Shown: positions 33,759 to 42,249 of the stretch, piece after piece
How the letters are laid out: the number at the start of each line of letters is the position of its first letter
How positions within the stretch are numbered: the stretch's first letter is position 1
Assembly: GCA_016713005.1 (NCBI GenBank)
Contig: JADJPY010000001.1
Coordinates: 558,001-622,000 of the forward strand
From: Ramlibacter sp.
GTDB taxonomy: Bacteria > Pseudomonadota > Gammaproteobacteria > Burkholderiales > Burkholderiaceae_C
Reading direction: 5' to 3'
Length of the DNA: 64,000 bases
Notes under the pieces: model-generated
Told to the model about the DNA's origin: nothing
The model's input: the letters and a program-made list of their open reading frames with translations, nothing else
Database searches by the model: none
Translations under genes and position numbers: made by a program

Positions 33759-34409
33759 TTGACGCCCGTCAGCGACTTTCCGCAGCCGTACCCGCTGCAG
33801 TTCCGCGGCAGCCGCATTGCGCGGGCGGTGCTGCGCCTGGCGGGCTGGACCGTGCATTTCGGGGGCCTGCCGGCGCAGCAGGGCGTGCTGATCGTCTACC
33901 CGCACACCAGCAACTGGGACTTCATCGTGATGATCCTGGCCAAGTGGACGGTGGGCGTCCAGGTGCGCTTCTGGGGCAAGGACAAGCTGTTTCACATCCC
34001 GCTGTTTGGCCACTGGCTGCGCTGGCTGGGTGGCGTGCCGGTGGACCGCACCGCGCCGCACGGCGTGACGGCGCAGGCGGTGGAGATCTTCCGCCAGTGC
34101 CGCGCGGACAACGCCTACTTCTGGCTGGGGCTGGCGCCCGAAGGCACGCGCAAGCACATCCCCGGGCTGCGCAGCGGCTTCTACCGCACGTCCTTGGGCG
34201 CGGACGTGCCGCTGGGCCTGGTCCGGCTGGACTATGGCCGCCGCGAAGTGTGGGTGGTGGATTTCATCCGCCTGAGCGGTGACGAGGCCACCGACCTGCA
34301 GCGCATGGCCGCCGTGTACGACGACGTGCAGGGGCGGGTGCCCTCGCGCGCCGCGCCCATGCGCCTGCTGGACGCCAACGTGCCCCGAACCGATACCATC
34401 GTCAAATGA
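33759..34409 (+). CDS. PlsC-type acyltransferase family protein
   Basis: A 216-residue acyltransferase of the lysophosphatidate-acyltransferase fold. The catalytic HX4D motif is HTSNWD near residue 45 and the substrate motif is APEGTRKHIPGLRSGFY. It probably acylates a lysophospholipid at the inner membrane. It is shorter than typical PlsC and starts from a TTG at 33759, seven bases after the purD stop; no nearby ATG or GTG preserves the domain. Its stop overlaps the hemF start. The substrate is unknown. Confidence 0.82.
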   Translation: MTPVSDFPQPYPLQFRGSRIARAVLRLAGWTVHFGGLPAQQGVLIVYPHTSNWDFIVMILAKWTVGVQVRFWGKDKLFHIPLFGHWLRWLGGVPVDRTAPHGVTAQAVEIFRQCRADNAYFWLGLAPEGTRKHIPGLRSGFYRTSLGADVPLGLVRLDYGRREVWVVDFIRLSGDEATDLQRMAAVYDDVQGRVPSRAAPMRLLDANVPRTDTIVK

Positions 34410-35323
34410 CCCAATCCCGTACAGACACCGTGCGCGCCTGGCTGCAGGGCCTGCAGCGGCGCATCACCGACGGCATGCAGGCCGTGGACGGCGGCGCCTT
34501 CCTGCGCGACGCCTGGAGCAAGGCGCCAGGCGAGCCGCTGCAGGGCGACGGCGTCACGCTGATCCTGGAAGACGGCGCGGTGCTGGAGCGCGCGGGTTGT
34601 GGCTTCTCGCACGTGCGCGGGCCCAGACTGCCGCCCTCGGCCACCCAGCATCGTCCCGAGCTGGCCGGCGCGCCGTTTGAGGCCATGGGCGTGTCGCTGG
34701 TGTTCCATCCGCGCAACCCCTACGCGCCCACCGTGCACATGAACGTGCGCATGATCGCGGCCACGCCCGCCGGCGGCGAGCCGGTGTGCTGGTTTGGCGG
34801 CGGCATGGATCTGACGCCCATCTACGGCTTTGAGGAAGACGCGCGGCATTTCCATCGTGCCTGCCGCGACGCGCTGGCACCCCACGGCGCCGACAAGTAC
34901 CCACGCTTCAAGCGGTGGTGCGACGAGTATTTCTACCTGAAGCACCGCAACGAGCCACGCGGTATCGGCGGCATCTTCTTTGACGATGTGGCCGAGCCCG
35001 GGTTTGACGCCGGTTTTGCCCTGCTGCAGGGCGTGGGCGACGCCTTTCTGGGCGCGTACACGCCCATCCTGCTGCGCCGCAAGGACACGCCGTACGGTGA
35101 GTGCGAGCGCGCGTTCCAGCTGTACCGGCGCGGGCGCTATGTGGAGTTCAACCTGGTGTGGGACCGCGGCACGCATTTCGGCCTGCAGTCGGGCGGGCGC
35201 ACCGAGTCCATCCTGCTGTCCATGCCCCCGCTGGCGCGCTGGGCCTACCAGCCCACCCTGGAGCCTGGCTCGCCCGAGGCCGAGCTGACCCAGCGCTTCC
35301 TGGTGCCGCAGGAGTGGGTGTGA
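34406..35323 (+). CDS. hemF: Oxygen-dependent coproporphyrinogen-III oxidase
   Basis: Converts coproporphyrinogen III to protoporphyrinogen IX with oxygen, in haem synthesis. It has 305 residues with the conserved blocks HMNVRMIAATPAGGEPVCWF, GGGMDLTPIYGFEEDARHFH and KHRNEPRGIGGIFFDD. Use of this enzyme fits an aerobic lifestyle. It overlaps the acyltransferase gene upstream by four bases and nadD downstream (GTGTGA). Confidence 0.97.
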   Translation: MTQSRTDTVRAWLQGLQRRITDGMQAVDGGAFLRDAWSKAPGEPLQGDGVTLILEDGAVLERAGCGFSHVRGPRLPPSATQHRPELAGAPFEAMGVSLVFHPRNPYAPTVHMNVRMIAATPAGGEPVCWFGGGMDLTPIYGFEEDARHFHRACRDALAPHGADKYPRFKRWCDEYFYLKHRNEPRGIGGIFFDDVAEPGFDAGFALLQGVGDAFLGAYTPILLRRKDTPYGECERAFQLYRRGRYVEFNLVWDRGTHFGLQSGGRTESILLSMPPLARWAYQPTLEPGSPEAELTQRFLVPQEWV

Positions 35324-35943
35324 GCCTTGCCCAGCCGCGCCGCGTGGGCATGTTCGGCGGCGCGTTTGACCCGCCGCACAACGCCCATATCGCCCTGGCG
35401 CGCGCCGCGGTGGAGCAGCTGGGCCTGGACGAGCTGCGCATCTTCCCCACGGGGCAGGCCTGGCACAAGTCGCGTGCCTTGTCGGCCGGCGAGCACCGGC
35501 TCGCGATGGCCCGGCTGGCCTTTGCCGGCGTGCCCCGCGCGGTGGTGGACGAGCGCGAGCTGCGCCGCAGCGGACACACCTACACCGTGGACACGCTGCG
35601 CGAGCTGCAGGCCGAATTGCACACGCCAAAGAGCCCCGTGCAACTGCTGCTGGTGATCGGCGCCGACCAGGCCGAGGCCCTGCATACCTGGCGCGAGGCC
35701 GACGAGATCGCCCGGATTGCTATAATTTCGATAGCGGCTCGGGCCCGTCCCACGGGGGCTGGAGGCACTTTTGATGCCTCAAAACTGCCCGCGGGGCGGC
35801 TGGAACCGGTGGAATTGCCACCGATGCCCTTCAGCTCCACCGAAATCCGCGCCCGCGCCGCCACCGGTGCGAAAATCGACGATCTGGTCCCCGTGGCCGT
35901 CGCACGCTATATTGAACAACATCACCTCTACCGAATTGCCTGA
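35320..35943 (+). CDS. nadD: Nicotinate-nucleotide adenylyltransferase, with in-frame repeat insertion
   Basis: NAD biosynthesis: adenylates nicotinate mononucleotide. It has 207 residues with the HxGH-type motif FGGAFDPPHNAHIALA, the ATP-binding LLLVIGADQAEALHTW and the C-terminal PFSSTEIRARAATG. The start GTG 35320 overlaps the hemF stop. Repeat copy H (35719-35785) is inserted between DEIARI and LPAGRLEPVEL and adds about 20 residues (AIISIAARARPTGAGGTFDA). NadD is normally essential, so the insert must be tolerated. Confidence 0.95.
   Translation: MSLAQPRRVGMFGGAFDPPHNAHIALARAAVEQLGLDELRIFPTGQAWHKSRALSAGEHRLAMARLAFAGVPRAVVDERELRRSGHTYTVDTLRELQAELHTPKSPVQLLLVIGADQAEALHTWREADEIARIAIISIAARARPTGAGGTFDASKLPAGRLEPVELPPMPFSSTEIRARAATGAKIDDLVPVAVARYIEQHHLYRIA
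35719..35785 (+). repeat. Gene-invading repeat, copy H (inside nadD)
   Basis: Palindrome GCTATAATTTCGATAGC, then GGCTCGGGCCCGTCCCAC and GGGGGCTGGAGGCACTTTT. It is in frame and in the same direction as nadD, using the same frame (GCT ATx) as copy A. Confidence 0.85.
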
Positions 35944-36641
35944 TGACCACTGAATCTGCCGCCAAAAAAGACACCCAGAAGCTCCAGCGGGCTATCGTCG
36001 ACGGGCTGGAGGACGTCAAGGCGCAGGAGATCACGGTGTTCAACACCGAGCATCTGTCGCCGCTGTTCGAGCGGGTCATCATTGCGTCGGGCACCTCCAA
36101 CCGCCAGACCAAGGCGCTGGCCGCCAGCGTGCGCGACGCGGTGCGCGAGGCCGGCTTTGGCAAGCCGCGCATCGAGGGCGAAGACAACGGCGAATGGATC
36201 ATCGTGGACTGCGGCGCCGCCGTGGTGCACATCATGCAGCCCACCATCCGCACCTACTACCACCTGGAAGAAATCTGGGGCGACAAGCCGGTGCGGCTGA
36301 AGTTCGGCGCGCCCAACCCCATGGGTGGCGCGCCCGCCAAGGCGCCGGCAAAAGCGCCGGCCAAGAGCGGTGGCAAGAAGAAGGAATCCCTTGGCCCGTC
36401 GCTGCGCCGCAGCAGCGCGGCCAAGACGGCCGTGAAGGCCGCCGAGCAGGAGGCCCGTGACGCCAAGGCCAAACCCGCTGCAAAGAAGGCACCCGCCAAG
36501 CCGGCGGCACGCCCTGCGGCGCGTGGCCCGGCGGGGAAAGCTGTCGCGGGCAAAGCGCCTGCCGGCAAGGCACCGGCCAGGGCTGCTGCCAAGGCCCCGG
36601 CGAAGTCCGCGCCCAGGAAAGCACCCGCCCGCAAGGCATGA
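35943..36641 (+). CDS. rsfS: Ribosome silencing factor RsfS with a histone-H1-like tail
   Basis: RsfS binds ribosomal protein uL14 and blocks subunit joining in starvation. The RsfS domain covers about residues 10-120 (AIVDGLEDVKAQEITVFNTE, later GEWIIVDCGAAVVHIMQPTI and YYHLEEIWGD). It is followed by about 105 residues of Lys/Ala/Pro repeats (KAPAKAPAKSGGKKK, later PAGKAPARAAAKAPAKSA), which normal RsfS (about 105-130 aa) lacks. Such tails resemble bacterial H1-like proteins and probably bind RNA or DNA non-specifically. The start overlaps the nadD stop (TGATG) and the stop overlaps rlmH. Confidence 0.93.
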   Translation: MTTESAAKKDTQKLQRAIVDGLEDVKAQEITVFNTEHLSPLFERVIIASGTSNRQTKALAASVRDAVREAGFGKPRIEGEDNGEWIIVDCGAAVVHIMQPTIRTYYHLEEIWGDKPVRLKFGAPNPMGGAPAKAPAKAPAKSGGKKKESLGPSLRRSSAAKTAVKAAEQEARDAKAKPAAKKAPAKPAARPAARGPAGKAVAGKAPAGKAPARAAAKAPAKSAPRKAPARKA

Positions 36642-37105
36642 AGCTGTTGGTCGTGGCCGTGGGCCAGCGTGTGCCCGACTGGGCGCAGACGGCCTGGGAC
36701 GACTACGCCAAACGCTTCCCGCCCGAGCTGCGCCTGGAACTCAAGGCCGTCAAGACCGAACCGCGCGGCTCCAAGACTCTGGAGACGCTGTACGCCGCCG
36801 AGCGCGAGCGCATCGAAGCCACCATCCCCCGCGGCGCGCGCATCGTCGCGCTGGACGAGCGCGGCACGCCGCTGACCACCCAGGCTCTGGCAGGCAAGCT
36901 CAAGGCCTGGCAACTGGAGGCCGACGACGTGGCCCTGGTCATCGGCGGGCCCGACGGCCTGGACCCCGCCTTCCGCCAGGCCGCGCACGAACGCATCCGC
37001 CTGTCGGACCTGACCCTGCCGCATGCGTTTGCCCGCGTGCTGCTGGTCGAGCAGCTCTACCGCGCCTGGTCCATCAACGCCAACCACCCGTATCACAGAG
37101 AATGA
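36638..37105 (+). CDS. rlmH: 23S rRNA pseudouridine-1915 N3-methyltransferase
   Basis: SPOUT-class methyltransferase that modifies the decoding-site helix 69 of 23S rRNA. It has 155 residues, begins MKLLVVAVGQRVPDWAQTAW and contains the knot region VALVIGGPDGLDPAFRQAAH plus the C-terminal HAFARVLLVEQLYRAWSI, ending NANHPYHRE as usual. It lies between rsfS and maf with four-base overlaps on both sides, the standard order. Confidence 0.97.
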   Translation: MKLLVVAVGQRVPDWAQTAWDDYAKRFPPELRLELKAVKTEPRGSKTLETLYAAERERIEATIPRGARIVALDERGTPLTTQALAGKLKAWQLEADDVALVIGGPDGLDPAFRQAAHERIRLSDLTLPHAFARVLLVEQLYRAWSINANHPYHRE

Positions 37106-37701
37106 GCGACTTCATCTATCTGGCCTCGCAAAGTCCGCGGCGGCGGCAACTGCTGGAGCAGCTGGGCGTGCGGCACGAGCTGCTGTTGCCCGACGCGGAC
37201 GAAGACGCCGAGGCGATTGAAGCGGTGCTGCCGGGCGAGGCGCCGGCGCGCTATGTGCAGCGGGTCACCGGCCTGAAACTGGACGCGGCGGTGCAGCGGC
37301 TGGCGCGGCGCGGGCTGCGGCTGGCGCCCATCCTGTGCTCGGACACCACGGTGGCCCTGGGCCGCGCGATCTACGGCAAGCCGGCTGACGCCGCAGACGC
37401 GCGGCGCATGCTGCGCGAGCTGTCGGGCTCCACCCACCGGGTGCTCACCGCCGTGGCGGTGCAGCACGGGCGCAAACGCCTGAGCGCGCTGAGCGACTCG
37501 CGCGTCACCTTTGATGCCCTGACGCCCGCGCGCATCCGCGCCTACGTGGACAGCGGCGAGCCCATGGGCAAGGCGGGCGCGTACGCGGTGCAGGGGCGGG
37601 CGGCGGCGTTCATCACCCGGATCAACGGCTCGTACTCTGGCATCATGGGGTTGCCCATGCACGAGACGGCGCAGCTGCTGCGCGCATGCGGATTCCCCTG
37701 A
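37102..37701 (+). CDS. Maf family nucleoside-triphosphate pyrophosphatase
   Basis: A 199-residue house-cleaning hydrolase that removes non-canonical or modified nucleotides. It has the Maf N terminus IYLASQSPRRRQLLEQLG, the catalytic aspartate region ILCSDTTVALG and the C-terminal KAGAYAVQGRAAAFITRING. The pattern suits the dTTP/UTP-acting (YhdE) branch better than YceF, but I do not assign it firmly. It is coupled to rlmH and ends 12 bases before rng. Confidence 0.93.
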   Translation: MSDFIYLASQSPRRRQLLEQLGVRHELLLPDADEDAEAIEAVLPGEAPARYVQRVTGLKLDAAVQRLARRGLRLAPILCSDTTVALGRAIYGKPADAADARRMLRELSGSTHRVLTAVAVQHGRKRLSALSDSRVTFDALTPARIRAYVDSGEPMGKAGAYAVQGRAAAFITRINGSYSGIMGLPMHETAQLLRACGFP

Positions 37702-37713
37702 AAAAGAAGACAC

Positions 37714-39186
37714 ATGCAGCAAGACATCCTCATCAACTGGTCGCCGCAGGAGACGCGCGTGGCCGTGGTGGAAAACGGCTCGGTGCAGGAGCTGCACGTC
37801 GAACGCACGCTGGAGCGCGGCCTGGTGGGCAACGTGTACCTGGGCAAGGTGGCGCGCGTGCTGCCGGGCATGCAGTCTGCCTTTGTCGACATCGGGCTGG
37901 AGCGCGCGGCGTTTTTGCACGTGGCCGACGTGTGGACCCGACAGCCCGAGGGCGAGCCACCCCAGGTGGCGCGCAGCAGCCAGCCGCCCGTGCCCATCGA
38001 GCGCCAGGTGTTCGAGGGCCAGACGCTGATGGTGCAGGTGATCAAGGACCCGATCGGCACCAAGGGCGCGCGCCTGTCCACCCAGATCAGCATCGCCGGG
38101 CGGCTGCTGGTGTTTTTGCCGCAGGACGACCACATCGGCATCTCGCAGAAGATCCCGCCCGAGCAGCGCGAAGCCCTGCGCGCGAGGCTGCTGCAGCTGT
38201 CGGGCGGCGAGGGCGGCTTCATCCTGCGCACCAACGGCGAGGACGCCACCGACCCCGAGCTGGCCGAAGACATCGCCTACCTGCGCAAGACCTGGGCGCG
38301 CATCCGCGACGCCGCCACGCGGCTGCCGCCGGCCTCCCTGCTGCACCAGGACCTGAACCTGCTGCAGCGTGTGCTGCGCGACCTGGTGGGCGAGGGCACG
38401 CAGACCATCCGGCTGGACTCGCGCGAGCAGTTCGAGCACCTGCTGGCGTTCGGCCGGGAGTTCATGCCCTCCGCCGCCGAGAAGCTGCAGCACTACAAGG
38501 GTGAGCGCCCGATATTCGACCTGTTCTCGATCGACGAGGAGATCGCGCGCGCGCTGGGGCGTCGGGTCGATCTCAAATCCGGCGGCTACCTGATCGTGGA
38601 CCAGACCGAGGCGCTGACCACGGTGGACGTGAACACAGGCGCCTTTGTGGGCGCGCGCAACTTTGACGAAACCATCTTCCGCACCAACCTGGAGGCGGCC
38701 GGCGCCATCGCGCGCCAGCTGCGCCTGCGCAACCTGGGCGGCATCGTCATCGTCGACTTCATCGACATGGTGCGCGAGGACCACCGCGAGGCCGTGCTGG
38801 CCGAGTTCCGCAAACAGCTGGCGCGCGACCGCGTCAAGACCATGGCGGGCGGATTCAGCCAGCTGGGGCTGGTGGAGATGACGCGCAAGCGCACCCGCGA
38901 GTCACTGGCGCACATGCTGTGCGAGCCCTGCGAGGCCTGCCAGGGCAAGGGCATCGTCAAGACGGCGCGCAGCGTGTGCTACGACATCCTGCGCGAGATC
39001 CTGCGCGAGGCGCGCCAGTTCAACCCCCGCGAGTTCCGCGTCGTGGCCGGGCCGCGCGTGGTGGAACTCTTCCTGGACGAGGAAAGCCAGCACCTGGCGG
39101 GCCTGAGCGACTTCATCGGCAAGCCGATCTCCCTGCAAAGCGAGTCCGCGATGGGGCAGGAGCAGTACGACATCGTGCTTTTGTGA
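37714..39186 (+). CDS. rng: Ribonuclease G
   Basis: Endoribonuclease that matures the 5' end of 16S rRNA and degrades some mRNAs. It has 490 residues with an S1 domain inserted near residues 36-125, the catalytic metal-binding aspartates in TTVDVNTGAFVG and IVIVDFIDM, and the zinc-link cysteines CEPCEAC. There is no long RNase E C-terminal scaffold, which identifies it as RNase G. It is the last gene of the purD cluster. Directly after it, base composition changes sharply. Confidence 0.96.
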   Translation: MQQDILINWSPQETRVAVVENGSVQELHVERTLERGLVGNVYLGKVARVLPGMQSAFVDIGLERAAFLHVADVWTRQPEGEPPQVARSSQPPVPIERQVFEGQTLMVQVIKDPIGTKGARLSTQISIAGRLLVFLPQDDHIGISQKIPPEQREALRARLLQLSGGEGGFILRTNGEDATDPELAEDIAYLRKTWARIRDAATRLPPASLLHQDLNLLQRVLRDLVGEGTQTIRLDSREQFEHLLAFGREFMPSAAEKLQHYKGERPIFDLFSIDEEIARALGRRVDLKSGGYLIVDQTEALTTVDVNTGAFVGARNFDETIFRTNLEAAGAIARQLRLRNLGGIVIVDFIDMVREDHREAVLAEFRKQLARDRVKTMAGGFSQLGLVEMTRKRTRESLAHMLCEPCEACQGKGIVKTARSVCYDILREILREARQFNPREFRVVAGPRVVELFLDEESQHLAGLSDFIGKPISLQSESAMGQEQYDIVLL

Positions 39187-39201
39187 CAGAGGGCTGATCC
39201 A

Positions 39202-40140
39202 ATGAGTTCGAGGCTGAGATATCGATATACGGTTGCGATTTCAGTTTCTTTGGGCTTGGCGAGCGTCGCGATGTCGCAATCTTCGGGTGCTCATACACAG
39301 GCTCGGCCCACATACCAATCCGAGATTCTTCGAATGGAGCAAGAGGCGGAAAGCCTCCGCAAGAGTATCGAGGCACCAAGCGCACTGGATAAAGAAGTAA
39401 CGAGAAAGCGACTGACTTCGCTTGAAGAAAAGTTGAAAGTCTATCGTCATGAAGTCGATGCGAGAGACAAGTGGCGTGCCAGCACCGAGATGCAAAACTA
39501 CATGAAAAAATTGCAGTCCCGAATTGAGGACTGTGGAACCCGGCACTTTCCTTATCGAGACGGGAGACGAATTTACGGCGGTGGGGTCATAGCCATAGAG
39601 ATAGACCGACAAGGAAATTTTCAACGCGTCGAAACGATCGAATTGTCAGGAGATCATAGAGTCAGTTCACATCTCATCAGTGTAGTAAAGGCATCTGCGC
39701 CGTTTGGTCCTTGGCCGGTAACTCCGGAATCGTTCGGCGCGATCCCTCTCAAAACTTCAAAGATCTCGCAAACGTTTCAATTCAAACGCGACGACTTTCC
39801 TAGTTCAAATATGCTTCCGATAGCTGAGAGTTGCATGTGGCCACCAGTGGATGATCTCGGTAGGCGCGCCAAGTTGGTCACCAAGCATCCACTTAGTTCG
39901 TCTGAAAAAAATTTGTGGCGGACAGCGTCAGAAAAGAAAGCGAGACTCAGGGTTAAGGTGCTTAGGGATGGGCGAGTTGGCGCTGCAGTGATCGTTGCTT
40001 CGTCTGGAAATCCTGAGTTGGATGCCGCCCTAGAGCGTGTTGCAATTGGATTTCGGTACGAACCAGCGCAATGGCGCGACGGGCGTGCAACAGATTCATG
40101 GATTGAAGAGCTATTTGAACTAGATGAGATCAAGCAATGA
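39202..40140 (+). CDS. Exported protein with two TonB C-terminal-like domains
   Basis: A 312-residue protein with a hydrophobic N-terminal leader (VAISVSLGLASVAMSQ), then a predicted coiled coil (RMEQEAESLRKSIEAPS; EVTRKRLTSLEEKLKVYRHE). The first TonB_C-like domain spans about residues 98-198 (GTRHFPYRDGRRIYGGGVIA, IEIDRQGNFQRVETIELS). The second is about 250-308 (LRVKVLRDGRVGAAVIVASS, GNPELDAALERVAIGFRYEP). TonB C-terminal domains normally contact outer-membrane receptors from a proline-rich arm anchored in the inner membrane; here the proline arm is missing and the domain is doubled. The gene is AT-rich against its neighbours, suggesting horizontal origin. An ankyrin gene follows. Confidence 0.7.
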   Translation: MSSRLRYRYTVAISVSLGLASVAMSQSSGAHTQARPTYQSEILRMEQEAESLRKSIEAPSALDKEVTRKRLTSLEEKLKVYRHEVDARDKWRASTEMQNYMKKLQSRIEDCGTRHFPYRDGRRIYGGGVIAIEIDRQGNFQRVETIELSGDHRVSSHLISVVKASAPFGPWPVTPESFGAIPLKTSKISQTFQFKRDDFPSSNMLPIAESCMWPPVDDLGRRAKLVTKHPLSSSEKNLWRTASEKKARLRVKVLRDGRVGAAVIVASSGNPELDAALERVAIGFRYEPAQWRDGRATDSWIEELFELDEIKQ

Positions 40141-40285
40141 TGGGGATCCCTTGCAAGGACTTGCTGGCGAGTATGTTTAGTTTCGAAGTGAATCCGGCAG
40201 TTGATAAGAACCTCACGGAATCTGCTGAAAACAGGAATTGTCTTCTGACTAAATTTGATTATTCAAATGATGAATGGAGCTTTTT

Positions 40286-41977
40286 GTGGGACTCAAACGT
40301 TTTTTATTTTCTTCAATCGTCGTTGGACTGAATTTTTCTTCAATTTCAATGGCTCAGCAACATTCCCAGAGCCGTTGGAGCGGAGAAGAGATCAACGCCT
40401 TGTACACAGCCGCCCAGCATACGGCTGGGCAGAACCAATTCGAGTATCGACTTGGTGTGTACAAATCTCGAAATCAAGCGGAACTATCGCATCAGTCAGG
40501 TGTGTGGACTGGATATCCTGTGCTGAAGGCAAGTAATCTTGTCGAAGTTCCTCCGCATCTTCGTCAGGCAATGTCTGAGTTATACAAGAGCGGAGACAGA
40601 TCAAGAATCATCGACAACAGAGCCCGATCAGCTTACGGGGAGGAGCAGTGGTTGGTTGTCGAACTTGTAGGAAGGCGAAAGTCTGTGGGAATACCCAAGG
40701 ACGAAGTGTCGTTCCGAGAATGGGCTGCTCGGATGGTTGACATCGGCAATCTCCCATCGCCAAGCTTTTTGATGAATGATTTAGTTGCACGGGCCCAAGC
40801 GGGATTTTGGAGGGCGACAACCGTTCATGGGGTTACTTCTTTGCCAACAGACTTAGACCCAAATGTTCGATTTGGACAAGGGAGTACGCCGCTCACACTT
40901 GCCGTAGGTGCCGGTGATATTGATGTTGTGCGGGCTCTGCTCGCTCGAAATGCCAATCCGAATATCTGTGAGATTTCGGGTTGTCCGCTAACGATCGCAA
41001 CCTTGTACGCTTCAGAAAACGAGTCGCTTTTTGATGAGTTAATTGCGAGGGGCGCTCAAGTTGATCAGGTGGACTTGAATTTCTCGGAGTCAACTGATAC
41101 CTTGCTCACCAAGGCGCTCTTTCTTGGAAATACGAGGTTGGCGACCAAGCTTCTTGATCTCGGCGCATCTGTCAACGGTGTTCCTGGTGGGAACTCAACA
41201 CCTCTTCTTGCCGCGCTGACAAATGGTGACAAATCATTCGCGGAATTGTTGTTGTCGAAGGGAGCAAGCCCTCTCCCTTTCCACGATCGTGCTCTTGCTC
41301 CTTCTCCCGTGGACGCGTTGCACCTCTACCATGCGGCAACTGCTGCCAACAATCCGCAACTCGTTCCGTGGGTGGAGCAAACAATGCTTCATGCGGCTGG
41401 TTCCAGTCCCGAGTACAAGTTTTCTCTGGCGGTTGAGCAGAATTCACGAAAGTTCGCAGTAAAAAACAATTCAACAATTTCTGTAAAGGCGGCACCATTT
41501 CGAATTGTTCTGCAGTTTTCGGATCAATTGCGAGGGAGGGTCCGAATCGGAGGCTCTTTGTCACCACGTTGGATGCAGGAACTTGTTCGTGGAGATAACA
41601 CGAACGCTATGTTTGATCGTTTATCTGCCATGACTCCGAGGCGCGCTTCGGATGATGATTCTCGTGTGCTACTCCTAAGTGAATCATGTCAAGCGTCGTC
41701 GAAAGCAGGTGATCGGTGCGCCGGAGTTCATGTCAGCTTGCGCTCGTCGGCCGGAGGTGCGGGTGATTTTCATGAGTTTCGACCTGCATCTGGTGAGCAC
41801 GTTTTGGAAATTCAGAAGGTGGGAAGTGTTCTTGATTTTGCGGAATCTGCGGCGACTCCTTTGTCTAAGATGAAAGGTAAGAGTCTGTACATGGCGGTGG
41901 CGACGGTTCTTGACTTGAGGGCGAATTCTGGATCAAGACTCATATCACCATATTTCTTTCAGTTGAAGTTTGATTAG
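40286..41977 (+). CDS. Exported ankyrin-repeat protein
   Basis: A 563-residue protein with a signal peptide (GLKRFLFSSIVVGLNFSSIS, ending near MAQQ). I start it at GTG 40286 because GGAG lies six bases upstream; ATG 40274 is the alternative. Residues about 190-330 form four ankyrin repeats (GSTPLTLAVGAGDIDVVRAL, NSTPLLAALTNGDKSFAELL). The N-terminal 170 residues and the C-terminal 190 residues match nothing I know. The C-terminal part is beta-rich and contains CQASSKAGDRC, a possible disulfide. It is AT-rich like the gene before it, and the pair probably forms one acquired unit. A role in envelope protein interaction is inference. Confidence 0.7.
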   Translation: MGLKRFLFSSIVVGLNFSSISMAQQHSQSRWSGEEINALYTAAQHTAGQNQFEYRLGVYKSRNQAELSHQSGVWTGYPVLKASNLVEVPPHLRQAMSELYKSGDRSRIIDNRARSAYGEEQWLVVELVGRRKSVGIPKDEVSFREWAARMVDIGNLPSPSFLMNDLVARAQAGFWRATTVHGVTSLPTDLDPNVRFGQGSTPLTLAVGAGDIDVVRALLARNANPNICEISGCPLTIATLYASENESLFDELIARGAQVDQVDLNFSESTDTLLTKALFLGNTRLATKLLDLGASVNGVPGGNSTPLLAALTNGDKSFAELLLSKGASPLPFHDRALAPSPVDALHLYHAATAANNPQLVPWVEQTMLHAAGSSPEYKFSLAVEQNSRKFAVKNNSTISVKAAPFRIVLQFSDQLRGRVRIGGSLSPRWMQELVRGDNTNAMFDRLSAMTPRRASDDDSRVLLLSESCQASSKAGDRCAGVHVSLRSSAGGAGDFHEFRPASGEHVLEIQKVGSVLDFAESAATPLSKMKGKSLYMAVATVLDLRANSGSRLISPYFFQLKFD

Positions 41978-42170
41978 TTCCTCGGGTTCGCAATGTGACC
42001 GGTTCCGTTCCAATTTCAGTTGTTTCTTAAGAGACTCGCTGCCTGCCGATGTTTCAAACGTTTTAAGTTCGATTGCAGTTTGAAGCTTTGGGTTTTGATC
42101 CCGTAGCGAAACTGGACTCGCTTAGGAAGTGGTTTTGTAGTGGTTCTGTCCCTCCATCTCGCTCGAAACA

Positions 42171-42237
42171 GATTTTCCGAGAGAAATCGGCCCTCAGCCC
42201 CTATGGGTGCTCGCTGACCCACTACAAAATCCATAGC
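42171..42237 (-). repeat. Gene-invading repeat, copy I (right edge of the AT-rich island)
   Basis: On the minus strand: GCTATGGATTTTGTAGTGGG, TCAGCGAGCACCCAT, AGGGGCTGAGGGCCGATTTC. The TCAGC/GCTGA pair keeps the second hairpin where other copies have CCAGC/GCTGG. It marks the return to high GC. The intergenic stretch 41978-42249 holds nothing else I recognise. Confidence 0.8.
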
Positions 42238-42249
42238 AACCAGAGTCGC

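Noticed and set aside
40137..40331. A 64-codon ORF between the TonB_C-domain gene and the ankyrin gene
   Set aside because: It overlaps the ankyrin signal-peptide region, has no ribosome-binding site and no recognisable features; the ankyrin start explains the region better.
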